DNA of 53,846 nt from Enterococcus italicus DSM 15952 (lineage in GTDB: Bacteria > Bacillota > Bacilli > Lactobacillales > Enterococcaceae), in assembly GCF_000185365.1 (NCBI RefSeq), contig NZ_GL622241.1, positions 488,512-542,357 of the forward strand. Reading direction: 5' to 3'. Numbering within the stretch: position 1 is the first letter of the stretch; each line of letters opens with the position of its first letter. The notes under the pieces were generated by a model, which saw only the letters and a program-made list of their open reading frames with translations, was not told where the DNA came from and ran no database searches. Positions 44,426-52,438 of the stretch are shown here, one piece after another. Position numbers and translations under genes: made by a program.

Positions 44426-45156
44426 TACGCTTCCTCCTTTGTCAGAGCCAGGTATAGGTCATCCAAAGAAGCATGAGGCATGTCAAAAGCTTGCTGCAAC
44501 TGGACTAACGAGCCTTGTGCGCGAATTTGGCCATTGTGTAACATAATAAAACGATCGCAGTAGCGTTCAGCTGTGGCTAAGACGTGCGTCGACATCAAAA
44601 TACCAGCACCAGTCTGCTTCATTTCATTCATCAATTCTAATAGCGCATGAATCGCTAATGGATCCAATCCCAAAAACGGCTCATCAATAATATACAAACT
44701 CGGCTCTACTAAAAAGGCACACAAAATCATGACCTTTTGCTTCATCCCTTTGGAAAAATTAGCCGGAAACCATTCCAAACGCTTCTCCAAACGAAAGGTC
44801 GTCAATAATTTTTCTGCGCGCTGAAAGGCCACTTCTTTCGGAATATCGTAGGCCATCGCTGTGACTTCGATGTGCTCACGTAACGTCAATTCTTCATACA
44901 AGACCGGTGTTTCTGGAATGAAGCCGATTTTTTTGCGGTACGCTTCTGCATTTTCACTCAATCGTAAGCCATCGACGGCAATAGTACCTTTGATGGGCTG
45001 TAACAGACCAATAATTTCTTTAATCGTCGTACTCTTGCCCGCTCCATTTAGCCCGATGAGGCCGACTAGTTCCCCATTGTTCACTTCAAAGGAGATATCT
45101 TTTAAGACAGGCACTTGGCCATAGCCACCTGTTACTTGCTTTACTGTTAATGTCAT
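44425..45156 (-). CDS. ecsA: EcsA, ABC transporter ATP-binding protein
   Basis: This 243-residue ATPase has Walker [11 protein letters not shown], signature FSKGMKQKV, Walker [12 protein letters not shown], and the switch His in [15 protein letters not shown]. The ATG at 45156 with GGAGG eight bases upstream is preferred over 45180. It is the first gene of the ecsA-ecsB unit, with ccrZ-trmB following on the same strand. Confidence 0.93.
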   Translation of the reverse strand: MTLTVKQVTGGYGQVPVLKDISFEVNNGELVGLIGLNGAGKSTTIKEIIGLLQPIKGTIAVDGLRLSENAEAYRKKIGFIPETPVLYEELTLREHIEVTAMAYDIPKEVAFQRAEKLLTTFRLEKRLEWFPANFSKGMKQKVMILCAFLVEPSLYIIDEPFLGLDPLAIHALLELMNEMKQTGAGILMSTHVLATAERYCDRFIMLHNGQIRAQGSLVQLQQAFDMPHASLDDLYLALTKEEA

Positions 45157-45181
45157 GTATCCATCCTCCACTTTGCTCATT

Positions 45182-45210
45182 ATTATACCATGGACCAGCT
45201 ATCGAACCAA
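45182..45210 (-). promoter_or_regulatory. Promoter of ecsA
   Basis: On the minus strand TTGGTT and TATAAT are separated by 17 bases, about 26 bases before the ATG. Confidence 0.65.
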
Positions 45211-45286
45211 TAATTCTACGTGCGGCAAATTCCTGTCATTTGTGGTAAACTATAAAATGGAAATTCAAGAAAGGAGCGGATTTTTT

Positions 45287-45847
45287 ATGATAACAATGGA
45301 TACAATTATTCGTGAAGGACATCCTACTCTCCGAGAAATAGCAAAAGAAGTAACCTTCCCACTGACAGAGCAAGAACAACAATTAGGAAAGGACATGTTC
45401 GAATTTTTGGTAAATAGTCAAGATCCAATCAAAGCAGAAGAGTTGCATTTACGCGGTGGTGTCGGCTTAGCTGCCCCACAAGTCAACGTCTCAAAACGCA
45501 TGATTGCCGTACTTGTACCAAGTGAACAAGAGGATGGCGAACCAGAATTTGCTGGTGTCTTATACAATCCAAAAATTGTGAGTCATTCTGTACAGGATGC
45601 ATGTCTGGGTGATGGCGAAGGCTGTCTGTCAGTCGATCGCGATGTACCAGGATACGTCGTGCGCCATGCACGTGTGACGATTGCTTATCAGGATGAGACG
45701 GGTGCGGCTCACAAGATTCGGCTAAAAAACTACCCTTCGATCGTGGTGCAACATGAAATCGATCATTTGAATGGTGTCTTATTTTATGATCGCATTAACG
45801 CAGACAATCCTTTTGCAATCAAAGAAGGCGTGTTAGTACTCGAATAA
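45287..45847 (+). CDS. def: Peptide deformylase
   Basis: Def removes the formyl group from nascent N-terminal methionine. The 186-residue metalloenzyme has all three motifs: [13 protein letters not shown] (metal Cys) and HEIDHLNG (metal His pair with catalytic Glu). The insert between motifs and the C-terminus are those of the Gram-positive type 2 enzyme. The ATG at 45287 has AAGGAG upstream; the frame is open from 45155 but overlaps the divergent ecsA promoter. Confidence 0.96.
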   Translation: MITMDTIIREGHPTLREIAKEVTFPLTEQEQQLGKDMFEFLVNSQDPIKAEELHLRGGVGLAAPQVNVSKRMIAVLVPSEQEDGEPEFAGVLYNPKIVSHSVQDACLGDGEGCLSVDRDVPGYVVRHARVTIAYQDETGAAHKIRLKNYPSIVVQHEIDHLNGVLFYDRINADNPFAIKEGVLVLE

Positions 45848-45867
45848 AAAAATGAGGCGCTCATTTT

Positions 45868-45908
45868 CCTTGCAAAAAGCATGTAGATGCCTTTTGCAAG
45901 GTTTTTTC
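45868..45908 (+). terminator. Terminator after def
   Basis: The stem ccttgcaaaaagcat / atgccttttgcaagg is followed by TTTTTT. Confidence 0.9.
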
Positions 45909-45927
45909 TTATGAAGGGGATGAGTTG

Positions 45928-46890
45928 ATGTTTATTGATATGCATTGTGATACCTTACTAAAGCTTTATGAGCACCCAGGTACAAAGTTAAACGAAAATA
46001 CGTTCCAGATTGATTTACAGCGCATGAAAAAAAGCCTGATTGACCTACAAAACTTTGCAATTTTTATTGAGCTTGGGACGGTTGCTGATCCGTATGTTCG
46101 TTACCAAGAAATGCTTGCCATTTATCAAGCTGAACTAGCTGCCAATCAAGACTTGATTCGGCCAGTACTGACTTACGACGACTATATTAGCAATCAAAAC
46201 GAGCACTTGTTGAGCGCGATGCTCACGATGGAAGAAGGTGCACCGCTTGCCGGTCGCATCGATCGTCTGGAGCAATGTTACCAAGATGGTGTCCGCATGC
46301 TGACATTGACTTGGAATATGGAAAATGAACTTGGCTTTCCCAATGCCAACTATGTCGATCCGGCTACACAAATATTGACCAATCTTGCGCAAAAAGGCTT
46401 AAAGGCTGCTGGTAGAGACATCGTGACACGCATGGCTGAATTAGGCATGATCATTGATGTCTCGCACGGTTCTGATCAGCTTGTCTGGGATGTCTTGGCG
46501 ACGACACCTGTGCCTTTTGTCGCCAGCCACTCGAACTGCCGATCCCTATGCCCGCACAGTCGCAACTTATCCGATGAACTTATCCGAGCGATTGCCGAGC
46601 GTGGCGGCGTTATCGGTCTGAATTACTTTGCCGATTTCATTACCTTTGACTCCTCGCTTTCGCTACCAGTCCAATTAGCCAAACATGCGGATCACTTAAA
46701 AAATATCGGTGGCTTGGGCTGCATTGGTCTTGGGTCTGACTTTGACGGTATTCGTCCGAGTGAGGACTTACCAGATATTTTAGCCCTCGAACTACTGGTA
46801 GATGCCCTGCAAAAAAATGGCTTTACCGCTCGCGAAATCGATGCAATAGGCTATCAAAATGTCGCCCGATTGTATAAAGACCTACTATAA
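45928..46890 (+). CDS. Membrane dipeptidase, M19 family
   Basis: This 320-residue zinc dipeptidase of the renal dipeptidase family hydrolyses dipeptides. Metal ligands are seen in MFIDMHCDTL (HxD), MLTMEEGAPL (bridging Glu), IDVSHGSDQLV (His), ASHSNCRSLCPHSRNLSDE (His) and LGSDFDG (Asp). No signal peptide is present, so it is cytoplasmic. The ATG at 45928 has GGGGATGAG upstream. Confidence 0.92.
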   Translation: MFIDMHCDTLLKLYEHPGTKLNENTFQIDLQRMKKSLIDLQNFAIFIELGTVADPYVRYQEMLAIYQAELAANQDLIRPVLTYDDYISNQNEHLLSAMLTMEEGAPLAGRIDRLEQCYQDGVRMLTLTWNMENELGFPNANYVDPATQILTNLAQKGLKAAGRDIVTRMAELGMIIDVSHGSDQLVWDVLATTPVPFVASHSNCRSLCPHSRNLSDELIRAIAERGGVIGLNYFADFITFDSSLSLPVQLAKHADHLKNIGGLGCIGLGSDFDGIRPSEDLPDILALELLVDALQKNGFTAREIDAIGYQNVARLYKDLL

Positions 46891-46910
46891 GAAACGCCTT
46901 TCACTACAAG

Positions 46911-46950
46911 CCAAAAGACCAGAACACCCAACCGGATGTTCTGGTCTTTT
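46911..46950. repeat. Dispersed hairpin repeat, copy 5 (core only), between convergent dipeptidase and niaR
   Basis: A perfect 14-base stem aaaagaccagaaca / tgttctggtctttt with a ten-base loop. It is the core of the family without the outer arms and works as a bidirectional terminator. Confidence 0.82.
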
Positions 46951-46978
46951 CATGTGATTCATGGAGCAACAAAATGTT

Positions 46979-47491
46979 TCATTCTTCAAATAATAGGTTT
47001 TTCTTACGTAAAGCTTGCTTAATTTTGCCGACTTGCTCCATCGATTCACAGCGCACCGTATGGAGGTGAACGCCATTGGTAAGATTGGAGAGCAGCTTTT
47101 CTTCACTAGCCGCGTAGGCTTTTAAAAATGTCGCAATATCTTCTTGCGTGCGAATACCTAAGCTACCTCGTAATTCGCCATAAAGCAGATGATCGACAAT
47201 CACATCGACTACTTCACCATCAAGAGAAACAATCGTCGTTAACTCTTCTTCGACTTGTTCTGGACGGTGACAGACAGCGATTTTTGCGACCACACCTTGC
47301 TCCTCTTTTTCAAGTAGATACCCACGCGCAGTTGCCAATATCGCTTCCCCACTCGCTCGTAATAACGCAATATCCCCGACAATAATTTGCCGACTTACCG
47401 CATAGTTTTGAGCCAAGCGACTCGCACTAAGCGGCTGGTCAGACATACGTAATTGCTCCATGATGTCTTGACGTCGCGTTTCTCCATCCAT
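46979..47491 (-). CDS. niaR: NiaR (YrxA) transcriptional repressor of niacin/NAD genes
   Basis: This 170-residue protein has an N-terminal winged helix (PLSASRLAQNYAVSRQIIVGDIALLRA) and a C-terminal 3H domain with the expected histidines in AVCHRPEQVEEEL, VDHLLYGELRGSLGI and NGVHLHTVRCE, which bind metal and niacin. It represses NAD precursor uptake and synthesis when niacin is present. The ATG at 47491 overlaps the stop of the upstream fusion gene (TGATG) and has GGAGG seven bases upstream. It ends the sir2 operon. Confidence 0.93.
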   Translation of the reverse strand: MDGETRRQDIMEQLRMSDQPLSASRLAQNYAVSRQIIVGDIALLRASGEAILATARGYLLEKEEQGVVAKIAVCHRPEQVEEELTTIVSLDGEVVDVIVDHLLYGELRGSLGIRTQEDIATFLKAYAASEEKLLSNLTNGVHLHTVRCESMEQVGKIKQALRKKNLLFEE

Positions 47492-48324
47492 CACTTGTCC
47501 TCCATTTGCTGTGATTGGAACGTCCGTGAATGCTTCATGACATCACGGAAGGTATCGACAATGGCTTCTTCAAAGTCCGACTGTTTCACTTCACGGCGAA
47601 CAGCCTGTAACACCTCATTTTCTCGATTGCTGTCTAAGACGGCAATTTTTTGCTGACGTTTTTCCTCTGAGATAGCCGTCACCACCATCATGCGTTCTTC
47701 CAATAAATGGACCAATTTTTGATCAATAGCATCGATTTGTTTTCTTTTTGCGCTCAAGGGTTGTGCGTCATCACTTGCCAACTCTTGGATGATTGTAGCA
47801 GGATTGCCTGCTATAACGACATTGGCAGGAAACGACTTCGTCACGACGCTCCCGGCACCGACCACGACATTATCACCTAATGTCACACCAGGCAAAATAA
47901 TAGCACCGCCACCTAGCCAAACATTGTCCCCGATGGTAATCGGTTGTCCATTCTCTAACCCACTATTGCGTTTAGCCGGCTGAAGTGGATGGCTAGCAGT
48001 ATAGAGCTGAACATTAGGTGCGACCATGCAATTGTCCCCAAACGTAATCGGGCAAACATCCAATAACGTCACATCAAAGTTCGCATAAAAATTTTTCCCG
48101 ACTGAAATATTGTAGCCATAGTCAAACCGAACATTTGGTTCCATGTAAATATGATTTTCGACATGGCCAAATGTTTCCTTTAATAATTGCTCTCGTATAT
48201 CATTGTTGGTTTCTTGATTAATTACCGCCATTTGTTCTCTAGCAAATGCTCGATCAGCTTCTAATTCTGGATCGGCTGAAAAATACAATTCGCCAGCAAT
48301 CATCTTTTCTTTTTCACTTTTCAC
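47491..48324 (-). CDS. Hexapeptide sugar O-acetyltransferase fused to an AroQ chorismate mutase domain
   Basis: This 277-residue protein joins two domains. Residues 1-190 are a maltose/galactoside acetyltransferase: the Maa domain ([19 protein letters not shown]) and left-handed beta-helix repeats with catalytic His in [13 protein letters not shown] and the end [19 protein letters not shown]. Residues 195-275 match type II chorismate mutase. Compared with E. coli, the active-site Arg (AKRKQID), Arg (EERMMVV), Lys (SEEK), Asp-Arg-Glu (LDSNRENEV) and Ser/Gln (KHSRTFQSQ) are all kept. There is no stop or frame change between the domains. The ATG overlaps the sir2 stop by four bases. The role of the fusion is unknown; the mutase part may instead dimerise the protein. 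Confidence 0.88.
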   Translation of the reverse strand: MKSEKEKMIAGELYFSADPELEADRAFAREQMAVINQETNNDIREQLLKETFGHVENHIYMEPNVRFDYGYNISVGKNFYANFDVTLLDVCPITFGDNCMVAPNVQLYTASHPLQPAKRNSGLENGQPITIGDNVWLGGGAIILPGVTLGDNVVVGAGSVVTKSFPANVVIAGNPATIIQELASDDAQPLSAKRKQIDAIDQKLVHLLEERMMVVTAISEEKRQQKIAVLDSNRENEVLQAVRREVKQSDFEEAIVDTFRDVMKHSRTFQSQQMEDK

Positions 48325-49040
48325 GGTTGGGCCTCCTTTAATTTCTGATATAATGCTTGAAAAAAATCAACCGCATTGCCAATCAGCTGTTCCTTTTGTC
48401 CTCTTAAATGAATTGGTGTTTGATTGACAACAAACACTTGGGCATTTTTTTGTTTATATTCTATTAAATCACAAAATGGATGCACTTGAAAAGTTGTTCC
48501 GACAATCACCACTATATCGGCTGCTTCTACCGCACGGACAGCTTCCTTGATGGTTTGCGGTGTGAAGCCTTCTTCATACAAAACAATTGCCGGTCTTAGT
48601 CTACCACCACACAGATGACGATCAGATGCAAGATAGTCCGCATAAGGTACTTCTTTACCACACGATTGACAATACACATGATACAATGAACCATGAAAAT
48701 TCACGACTTGGGTCGAACCTGCTCGATCATGAAGCCCATCAATATTTTGTGAAACGACCCACACATTGTGCGTTTTTTCCAATTCATGGATGGTTTGATG
48801 AATGACATTTGGCAGTGCATCCGGATGGTACAGTTGCTTGATAAAAGAATAAAACTTCTCCGGCTCTCGCTTTAAACAGGTCGCACTTAGCAAATACTCT
48901 GGTTGATCAAGTCCTTGGTAGATACCATGCAACGAGCGGTAATCAGGGATTCCTGAAGGTGTCGACACACCTGCACCTGTCAAAAACGTAATCGACTTAG
49001 CTTGTAAAAGTTGTTCAATCATTGCTGTTTCTTTTGTCAT
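48321..49040 (-). CDS. cobB: SIR2-family NAD-dependent protein deacylase
   Basis: This 239-residue sirtuin uses NAD to remove acyl groups from lysine. The NAD site is [28 protein letters not shown] follows, and the catalytic His is in [12 protein letters not shown]. The zinc site is incomplete: CQSC is normal, but the second pair reads RHLCGG, with only one Cys and an adjacent His. The ATG at 49040 with GAGGTGAG upstream was chosen over 49136. It is the first gene of an operon with the acetyltransferase fusion and niaR, joined by ATGA and TGATG overlaps. Confidence 0.9.
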   Translation of the reverse strand: MTKETAMIEQLLQAKSITFLTGAGVSTPSGIPDYRSLHGIYQGLDQPEYLLSATCLKREPEKFYSFIKQLYHPDALPNVIHQTIHELEKTHNVWVVSQNIDGLHDRAGSTQVVNFHGSLYHVYCQSCGKEVPYADYLASDRHLCGGRLRPAIVLYEEGFTPQTIKEAVRAVEAADIVVIVGTTFQVHPFCDLIEYKQKNAQVFVVNQTPIHLRGQKEQLIGNAVDFFQALYQKLKEAQP

Positions 49041-49058
49041 TTTACTCACCTCATGGCT

Positions 49059-49087
49059 ATTATACGTGCTGATCGTCGATTTGTTAA
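49059..49087 (-). promoter_or_regulatory. Promoter of the sir2-acetyltransferase/CM-niaR operon
   Basis: TTAACA and TATAAT are 17 bases apart on the minus strand, 18 bases before the sirtuin ATG. I looked for a NiaR operator here and did not find a convincing one. Confidence 0.75.
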
Positions 49088-49122
49088 CTCTGGCCAACAA
49101 AGGAAGAAAACAAGATACACTC

Positions 49123-49151
49123 ATGACATTCTTCACAAAAAGTGATACAAT
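49123..49151 (+). promoter_or_regulatory. Promoter of the 99-residue membrane protein gene
   Basis: ATGACA and TACAAT are 17 bases apart, with TGA before the -10 box (extended -10). Confidence 0.7.
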
Positions 49152-49179
49152 AACGATGATATAAGCGAGGTGAAAATAG

Positions 49180-49479
49180 ATGTTAGCTGAAATTTTTTAT
49201 TGGGGTTTGATTTTTATTAACATTGCTTGGATTGCGATTAGCCTTTATTTTTCTATCTTTTATTTTGCTCGGAAAGAAAATGGTAATTTATGGGCATTTG
49301 GTTTTTTTAATGTTCTTTCATTCATTGTGTTAGCACTTTTAATTGTTGTCTATCACACTTGGGGCTGGGGAATTACTCAGTATTCAAACTTTGTTTACCT
49401 ATTGATGGCGATCTTAGCTGTCATGACTGTCCTACAAGCATTTCTTGGCAAAGAACCTAAGCCACAAACTGCAAATTAA
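49180..49479 (+). CDS. Small membrane protein, function unknown
   Basis: This 99-residue protein has three membrane helices (around residues 5-28, 40-62 and 70-88) with a charged loop (ARKENGNLWAFG) and a short polar C-terminal tail. GAGGTG precedes the ATG and a good promoter and terminator frame it. I do not recognise a family. It is divergent from the sirtuin operon and precedes the lysine transporter. Confidence 0.75.
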   Translation: MLAEIFYWGLIFINIAWIAISLYFSIFYFARKENGNLWAFGFFNVLSFIVLALLIVVYHTWGWGITQYSNFVYLLMAILAVMTVLQAFLGKEPKPQTAN

Positions 49480-49486
49480 GTAGACT

Positions 49487-49524
49487 AAATAGGGCTTTCC
49501 TTCAATGGAAATCCCTATTTTTTA
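49487..49524 (+). terminator. Terminator after the 99-residue membrane protein gene
   Basis: A stem aaatagggctttcc / ggaaatccctattt with a T-run ends just before the lysine transporter promoter. Confidence 0.88.
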
Positions 49525-49553
49525 TTGACAAAGTGCGTCTTTTCTACTATCCT
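49525..49553 (+). promoter_or_regulatory. Promoter of the lysine riboswitch transcript
   Basis: TTGACA (consensus) and TATCCT are separated by 17 bases, placing the transcript start near 49560. Confidence 0.75.
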
Positions 49554-49584
49554 AGCTTAGAACATTAATTTCATACGAGATTAC

Positions 49585-49765
49585 CTTCAACATCGAGGTA
49601 GAGGTCGCGAGGTTCATTAATCCTGTGGAGTGGAGCAACACGTAGAAACAGGCCTAGGGAACATCGCCGAAATGACACTTTTTTGCTTAAAAAGTGTGGT
49701 TGGGTCGTAAGTAAATAACTTACGAACTGTCTTAGCAATTCGCTAAGGTGCGCTATGTTTTGTGA
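49585..49765 (+). promoter_or_regulatory. Lysine riboswitch (L box)
   Basis: The leader holds the conserved L-box blocks in order: gaggtagaggtcgcg at 49595-49609, the GGAG-turn region, cgccgaa around 49665-49671, ggttgggtcgt around 49698-49708, and gaactgtc around 49724-49731, with the P4 and P5 stems between them (cactttttt/aaaaagtg and cttagc/gctaag). The aptamer closes with aacat pairing to atgtt. It senses lysine and controls the transporter operon through the terminator at 49784. Confidence 0.9.
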
Positions 49766-49783
49766 TAGGTTTGTAAACTATTT

Positions 49784-49822
49784 TACAGGCGTTTTCCAAT
49801 CATGGAGTACGGCTGTTTTTTG
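49784..49822 (+). terminator. Riboswitch expression-platform terminator
   Basis: The arms acaggcgttttcca / tggagtacggctgt (imperfect) are followed by six T. Lysine binding would favour this hairpin and stop transcription before the transporter genes. Confidence 0.75.
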
Positions 49823-49864
49823 TTGTCGTCATGAATGTCTCGTCAAAAAGAAAGGAAGAAAAAA

Positions 49865-51445
49865 ATGAAAAAGTTTGGTTTATGCTCGTCACTTTTTGTG
49901 GGCCTTTTGTTCTTGTTGGCTTTGATAGTCCCTTCTACGTATGCAGATGAACAAACCCCAGCAGACGAATTTCGAGTAGGGATGGAGGCTGCTTATGCGC
50001 CGTTTAACTGGACTCAGACAAGTCCTGGAGCACATACAGTAGAACTTTCTAGTCAAAAATACGTTGGAGGCTACGATGTCCAAATCGCACAAAAAATTGC
50101 CGATAAACTAGGAAAAAAATTAGTGATTGTGCCCACACAATGGGATGGCCTCGTGCCAGCGTTGCAATCAGGAAAAATTGATGCCATTATTGCTGGGATG
50201 TCTCCCACTGAGGAACGCAAAAAAGAAATTGATTTCACTGACGCGTACTACGAGTCACAATTAGTCGTCGTTGTAAATAAAGATGGCAAATATGCCAATG
50301 CAAAAAGTATTGATGATTTAGCTGGCGCAAAAATTACCGCACAGTTAAATACCTTCCACTACTCTGTCATTGACCAAATTCCAAATGTAGACAAACAACA
50401 AGCACAAAAAGACTTCTCTTCCATGCGAGTTGCCTTAGCTTCAGGGGTAATTGATGGTTATGTTAGTGAACGACCAGAAGGCGTCACTGCAACCAATGTG
50501 AATAAAGACTTTAAAATGCTTGAATTTTCAAAAGAAAATGGCTTCCAAACTAATGCAGAAGACGTGCAAGTAGCAGTCGGTATGCGCAAAGGCGATTCAG
50601 ATGTTGAAAAAGTAAATGAAATCCTTGCTACGATCTCTTCAAGTGAGCGTACCAAACTAATGGACCAAGCGATTGAGGAACAACCGACAGCTTCTGACGA
50701 ACAAGACAGCGGCTTACTCACGACCTTTAAACAAATCATTCAACAATACTGGAAACTTTTCTTGAGTGGTGCTGCCTTAACTTTATTCGTAGCCGTTGTT
50801 TCCACTTTTGCAGGTACGATTATCGGCCTATTAGTCGGCGTCTTTCGCACGTTGCCAGTTTCTGAGAATCCAGTCTCACGCTTTTTCCAAAAAGTGTTTA
50901 ACGGCTTTTTGACTATCTACATTGAAGTATTCCGCGGAACCCCGATGATGGTTCAAGCAATGGTTATTTTCTATGGATTAGCGCTCGCTTTCCATATTGA
51001 TTTGAATCGGACTGTCGCAGCATTACTGATTGTCTCAATCAATACAGGGGCATATATGTCTGAAATCGTTCGTGGAGGAATTTTCGCCGTCGATAAAGGG
51101 CAATTTGAAGCCGCTCAAGCGATCGGCATGAACCACCGTCAAACCATGACAAAAGTTGTCTTGCCACAAGTCTTGCGTAATATTTTGCCAGCAATCGGAA
51201 ATGAAACAGTCATCAACATTAAAGACACAGCTGTTTTGAGTGTTATCAGCGTAACAGACTTATTCTTTGCCGGTTCGGTCGCATCGGGTACCAATCTACA
51301 ATTCTTCCCTACATTCACCATCATTGGTATCATCTACTTAGTAATGACACTTAGCGCGACGAAACTCCTGCGCTTGATGGAAAAGAAAATGGATGGCCCT
51401 TCATCTTACGTAAAAATAGATGACTTGGATTCTCAACAAAATTAA
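49865..51445 (+). CDS. Amino acid (lysine) ABC transporter, substrate-binding/permease fusion
   Basis: This 526-residue protein joins a secreted substrate-binding domain to a membrane permease. A signal peptide covers residues 1-27 (LFVGLLFLLALIVPSTYA). The binding domain (about 30-275) shows FRVGMEAAYAPFNW and YDVQIAQKIADKLGKKL. The permease part (about 290-520) has membrane helices and the EAA-like loop GQFEAAQAIGMNHRQTMTKV. The start at 49865 has AAAGGAAG upstream; an ATG at 49835 is less likely because it would extend the signal peptide. The lysine riboswitch points to lysine as substrate; LysX/LysY names have been used for such Lactobacillales systems. Confidence 0.92.
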   Translation: MKKFGLCSSLFVGLLFLLALIVPSTYADEQTPADEFRVGMEAAYAPFNWTQTSPGAHTVELSSQKYVGGYDVQIAQKIADKLGKKLVIVPTQWDGLVPALQSGKIDAIIAGMSPTEERKKEIDFTDAYYESQLVVVVNKDGKYANAKSIDDLAGAKITAQLNTFHYSVIDQIPNVDKQQAQKDFSSMRVALASGVIDGYVSERPEGVTATNVNKDFKMLEFSKENGFQTNAEDVQVAVGMRKGDSDVEKVNEILATISSSERTKLMDQAIEEQPTASDEQDSGLLTTFKQIIQQYWKLFLSGAALTLFVAVVSTFAGTIIGLLVGVFRTLPVSENPVSRFFQKVFNGFLTIYIEVFRGTPMMVQAMVIFYGLALAFHIDLNRTVAALLIVSINTGAYMSEIVRGGIFAVDKGQFEAAQAIGMNHRQTMTKVVLPQVLRNILPAIGNETVINIKDTAVLSVISVTDLFFAGSVASGTNLQFFPTFTIIGIIYLVMTLSATKLLRLMEKKMDGPSSYVKIDDLDSQQN

Positions 51446-51457
51446 GGAGAGAAACTT

Positions 51458-52198
51458 ATGACAGCGATGATCGAAATTAATCATTTGAAAAAAAGCTTCG
51501 GTGAAAATGAAGTATTAAAAGATATCAATGTAACAGTAAACAAAGGTGAAGTACTCACTATCATTGGTTCATCTGGTTCAGGTAAATCGACCTTACTCCG
51601 TTGCATTAACTTACTAGAAAAACCAACCAGTGGTGCAATCCTTTACAAAGGTGAAAATGTCTTAACAAAAAACTATGACTTACCAAAATATCGTACCCAT
51701 CTTGGCATGGTGTTCCAATCATTTAACTTATTCAATAATATGAATGTCTTAGAAAACTGCGTGAGCGGCCAAGTGACCGTCTTAAAACGTAGCAAAGAAG
51801 AAGCCAAAAAAATTGCAATTGAAAATCTTGAAAAAGTAGGGATGGGCCGCTACGTCTCTGCCAAGCCTGCGCAATTATCCGGTGGTCAAAAACAACGTGT
51901 TGCCATTGCTCGTTCACTTTCTATGAACCCTGATGTCATGTTGTTCGATGAACCCACCTCCGCTCTGGATCCAGAAATGGTTGGTGAAGTCTTATTGACG
52001 ATGAAAGCTTTAGCTGAAACAGGCTTAACGATGGTCATCGTGACACATGAGATGGGCTTTGCCCGTGACGTCTCTGATCGTGTAATCTTTATGGACAAAG
52101 GGGTGATTGCCGAAGAAGGCACGCCAGAAGATATTTTTGTCCATCCGAAAGAAGAACGCACCAAAGCCTTTCTCGCTCGGGTGCTTGAAACAAACTAA
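51458..52198 (+). CDS. Amino acid (lysine) ABC transporter ATP-binding protein
   Basis: This 246-residue ATPase of the polar amino acid (GlnQ/HisP) type has Walker [14 protein letters not shown], signature [14 protein letters not shown], Walker [15 protein letters not shown], and the switch His in [19 protein letters not shown] precedes the ATG, 12 bases after the fusion gene stop, so the two are one riboswitch-controlled operon. Confidence 0.95.
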   Translation: MTAMIEINHLKKSFGENEVLKDINVTVNKGEVLTIIGSSGSGKSTLLRCINLLEKPTSGAILYKGENVLTKNYDLPKYRTHLGMVFQSFNLFNNMNVLENCVSGQVTVLKRSKEEAKKIAIENLEKVGMGRYVSAKPAQLSGGQKQRVAIARSLSMNPDVMLFDEPTSALDPEMVGEVLLTMKALAETGLTMVIVTHEMGFARDVSDRVIFMDKGVIAEEGTPEDIFVHPKEERTKAFLARVLETN

Positions 52199-52209
52199 AG
52201 ATTAAAACA

Positions 52210-52355
52210 AGCCCCAGACAAAACTAGTTAGAAAAAAGAAAATCCAGAAGTTGTTACTCAAACTTTTGGGTTTTCTTTTTTGTAGTTAGGCGATAAGTCA
52301 AACTGGTTTGACCTTCTCGCTCGGAGCGAACAGTCTTTTGACCTAGCTTTTTTTC
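52210..52355. repeat. Dispersed hairpin repeat, copy 6, between the lysine ATPase gene and brnQ
   Basis: The core aaaagaaaatccagaagttg, a TACTC loop and caaacttttgggttttctttt match the family. It is followed by ttgtagttagg, a local tcaaactggtttga palindrome, a short gctcggagc hairpin and a final gtcttttgacctagcttttttt. The last T-run is the probable operon terminator. Confidence 0.75.
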
Positions 52356-52438
52356 ATTAGCTTCATCTTTTCATTTTCTTTTGTTGCACAACTACGTACT
52401 TTCTGATACGTTTACAGTAATGGAAAGAAAGGAACGAA

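Noticed and set aside
51732-52164. Minus-strand frames antisense to the lysine transporter ATPase
   Set aside because: They mirror conserved codons of the ATPase and lack start signals.
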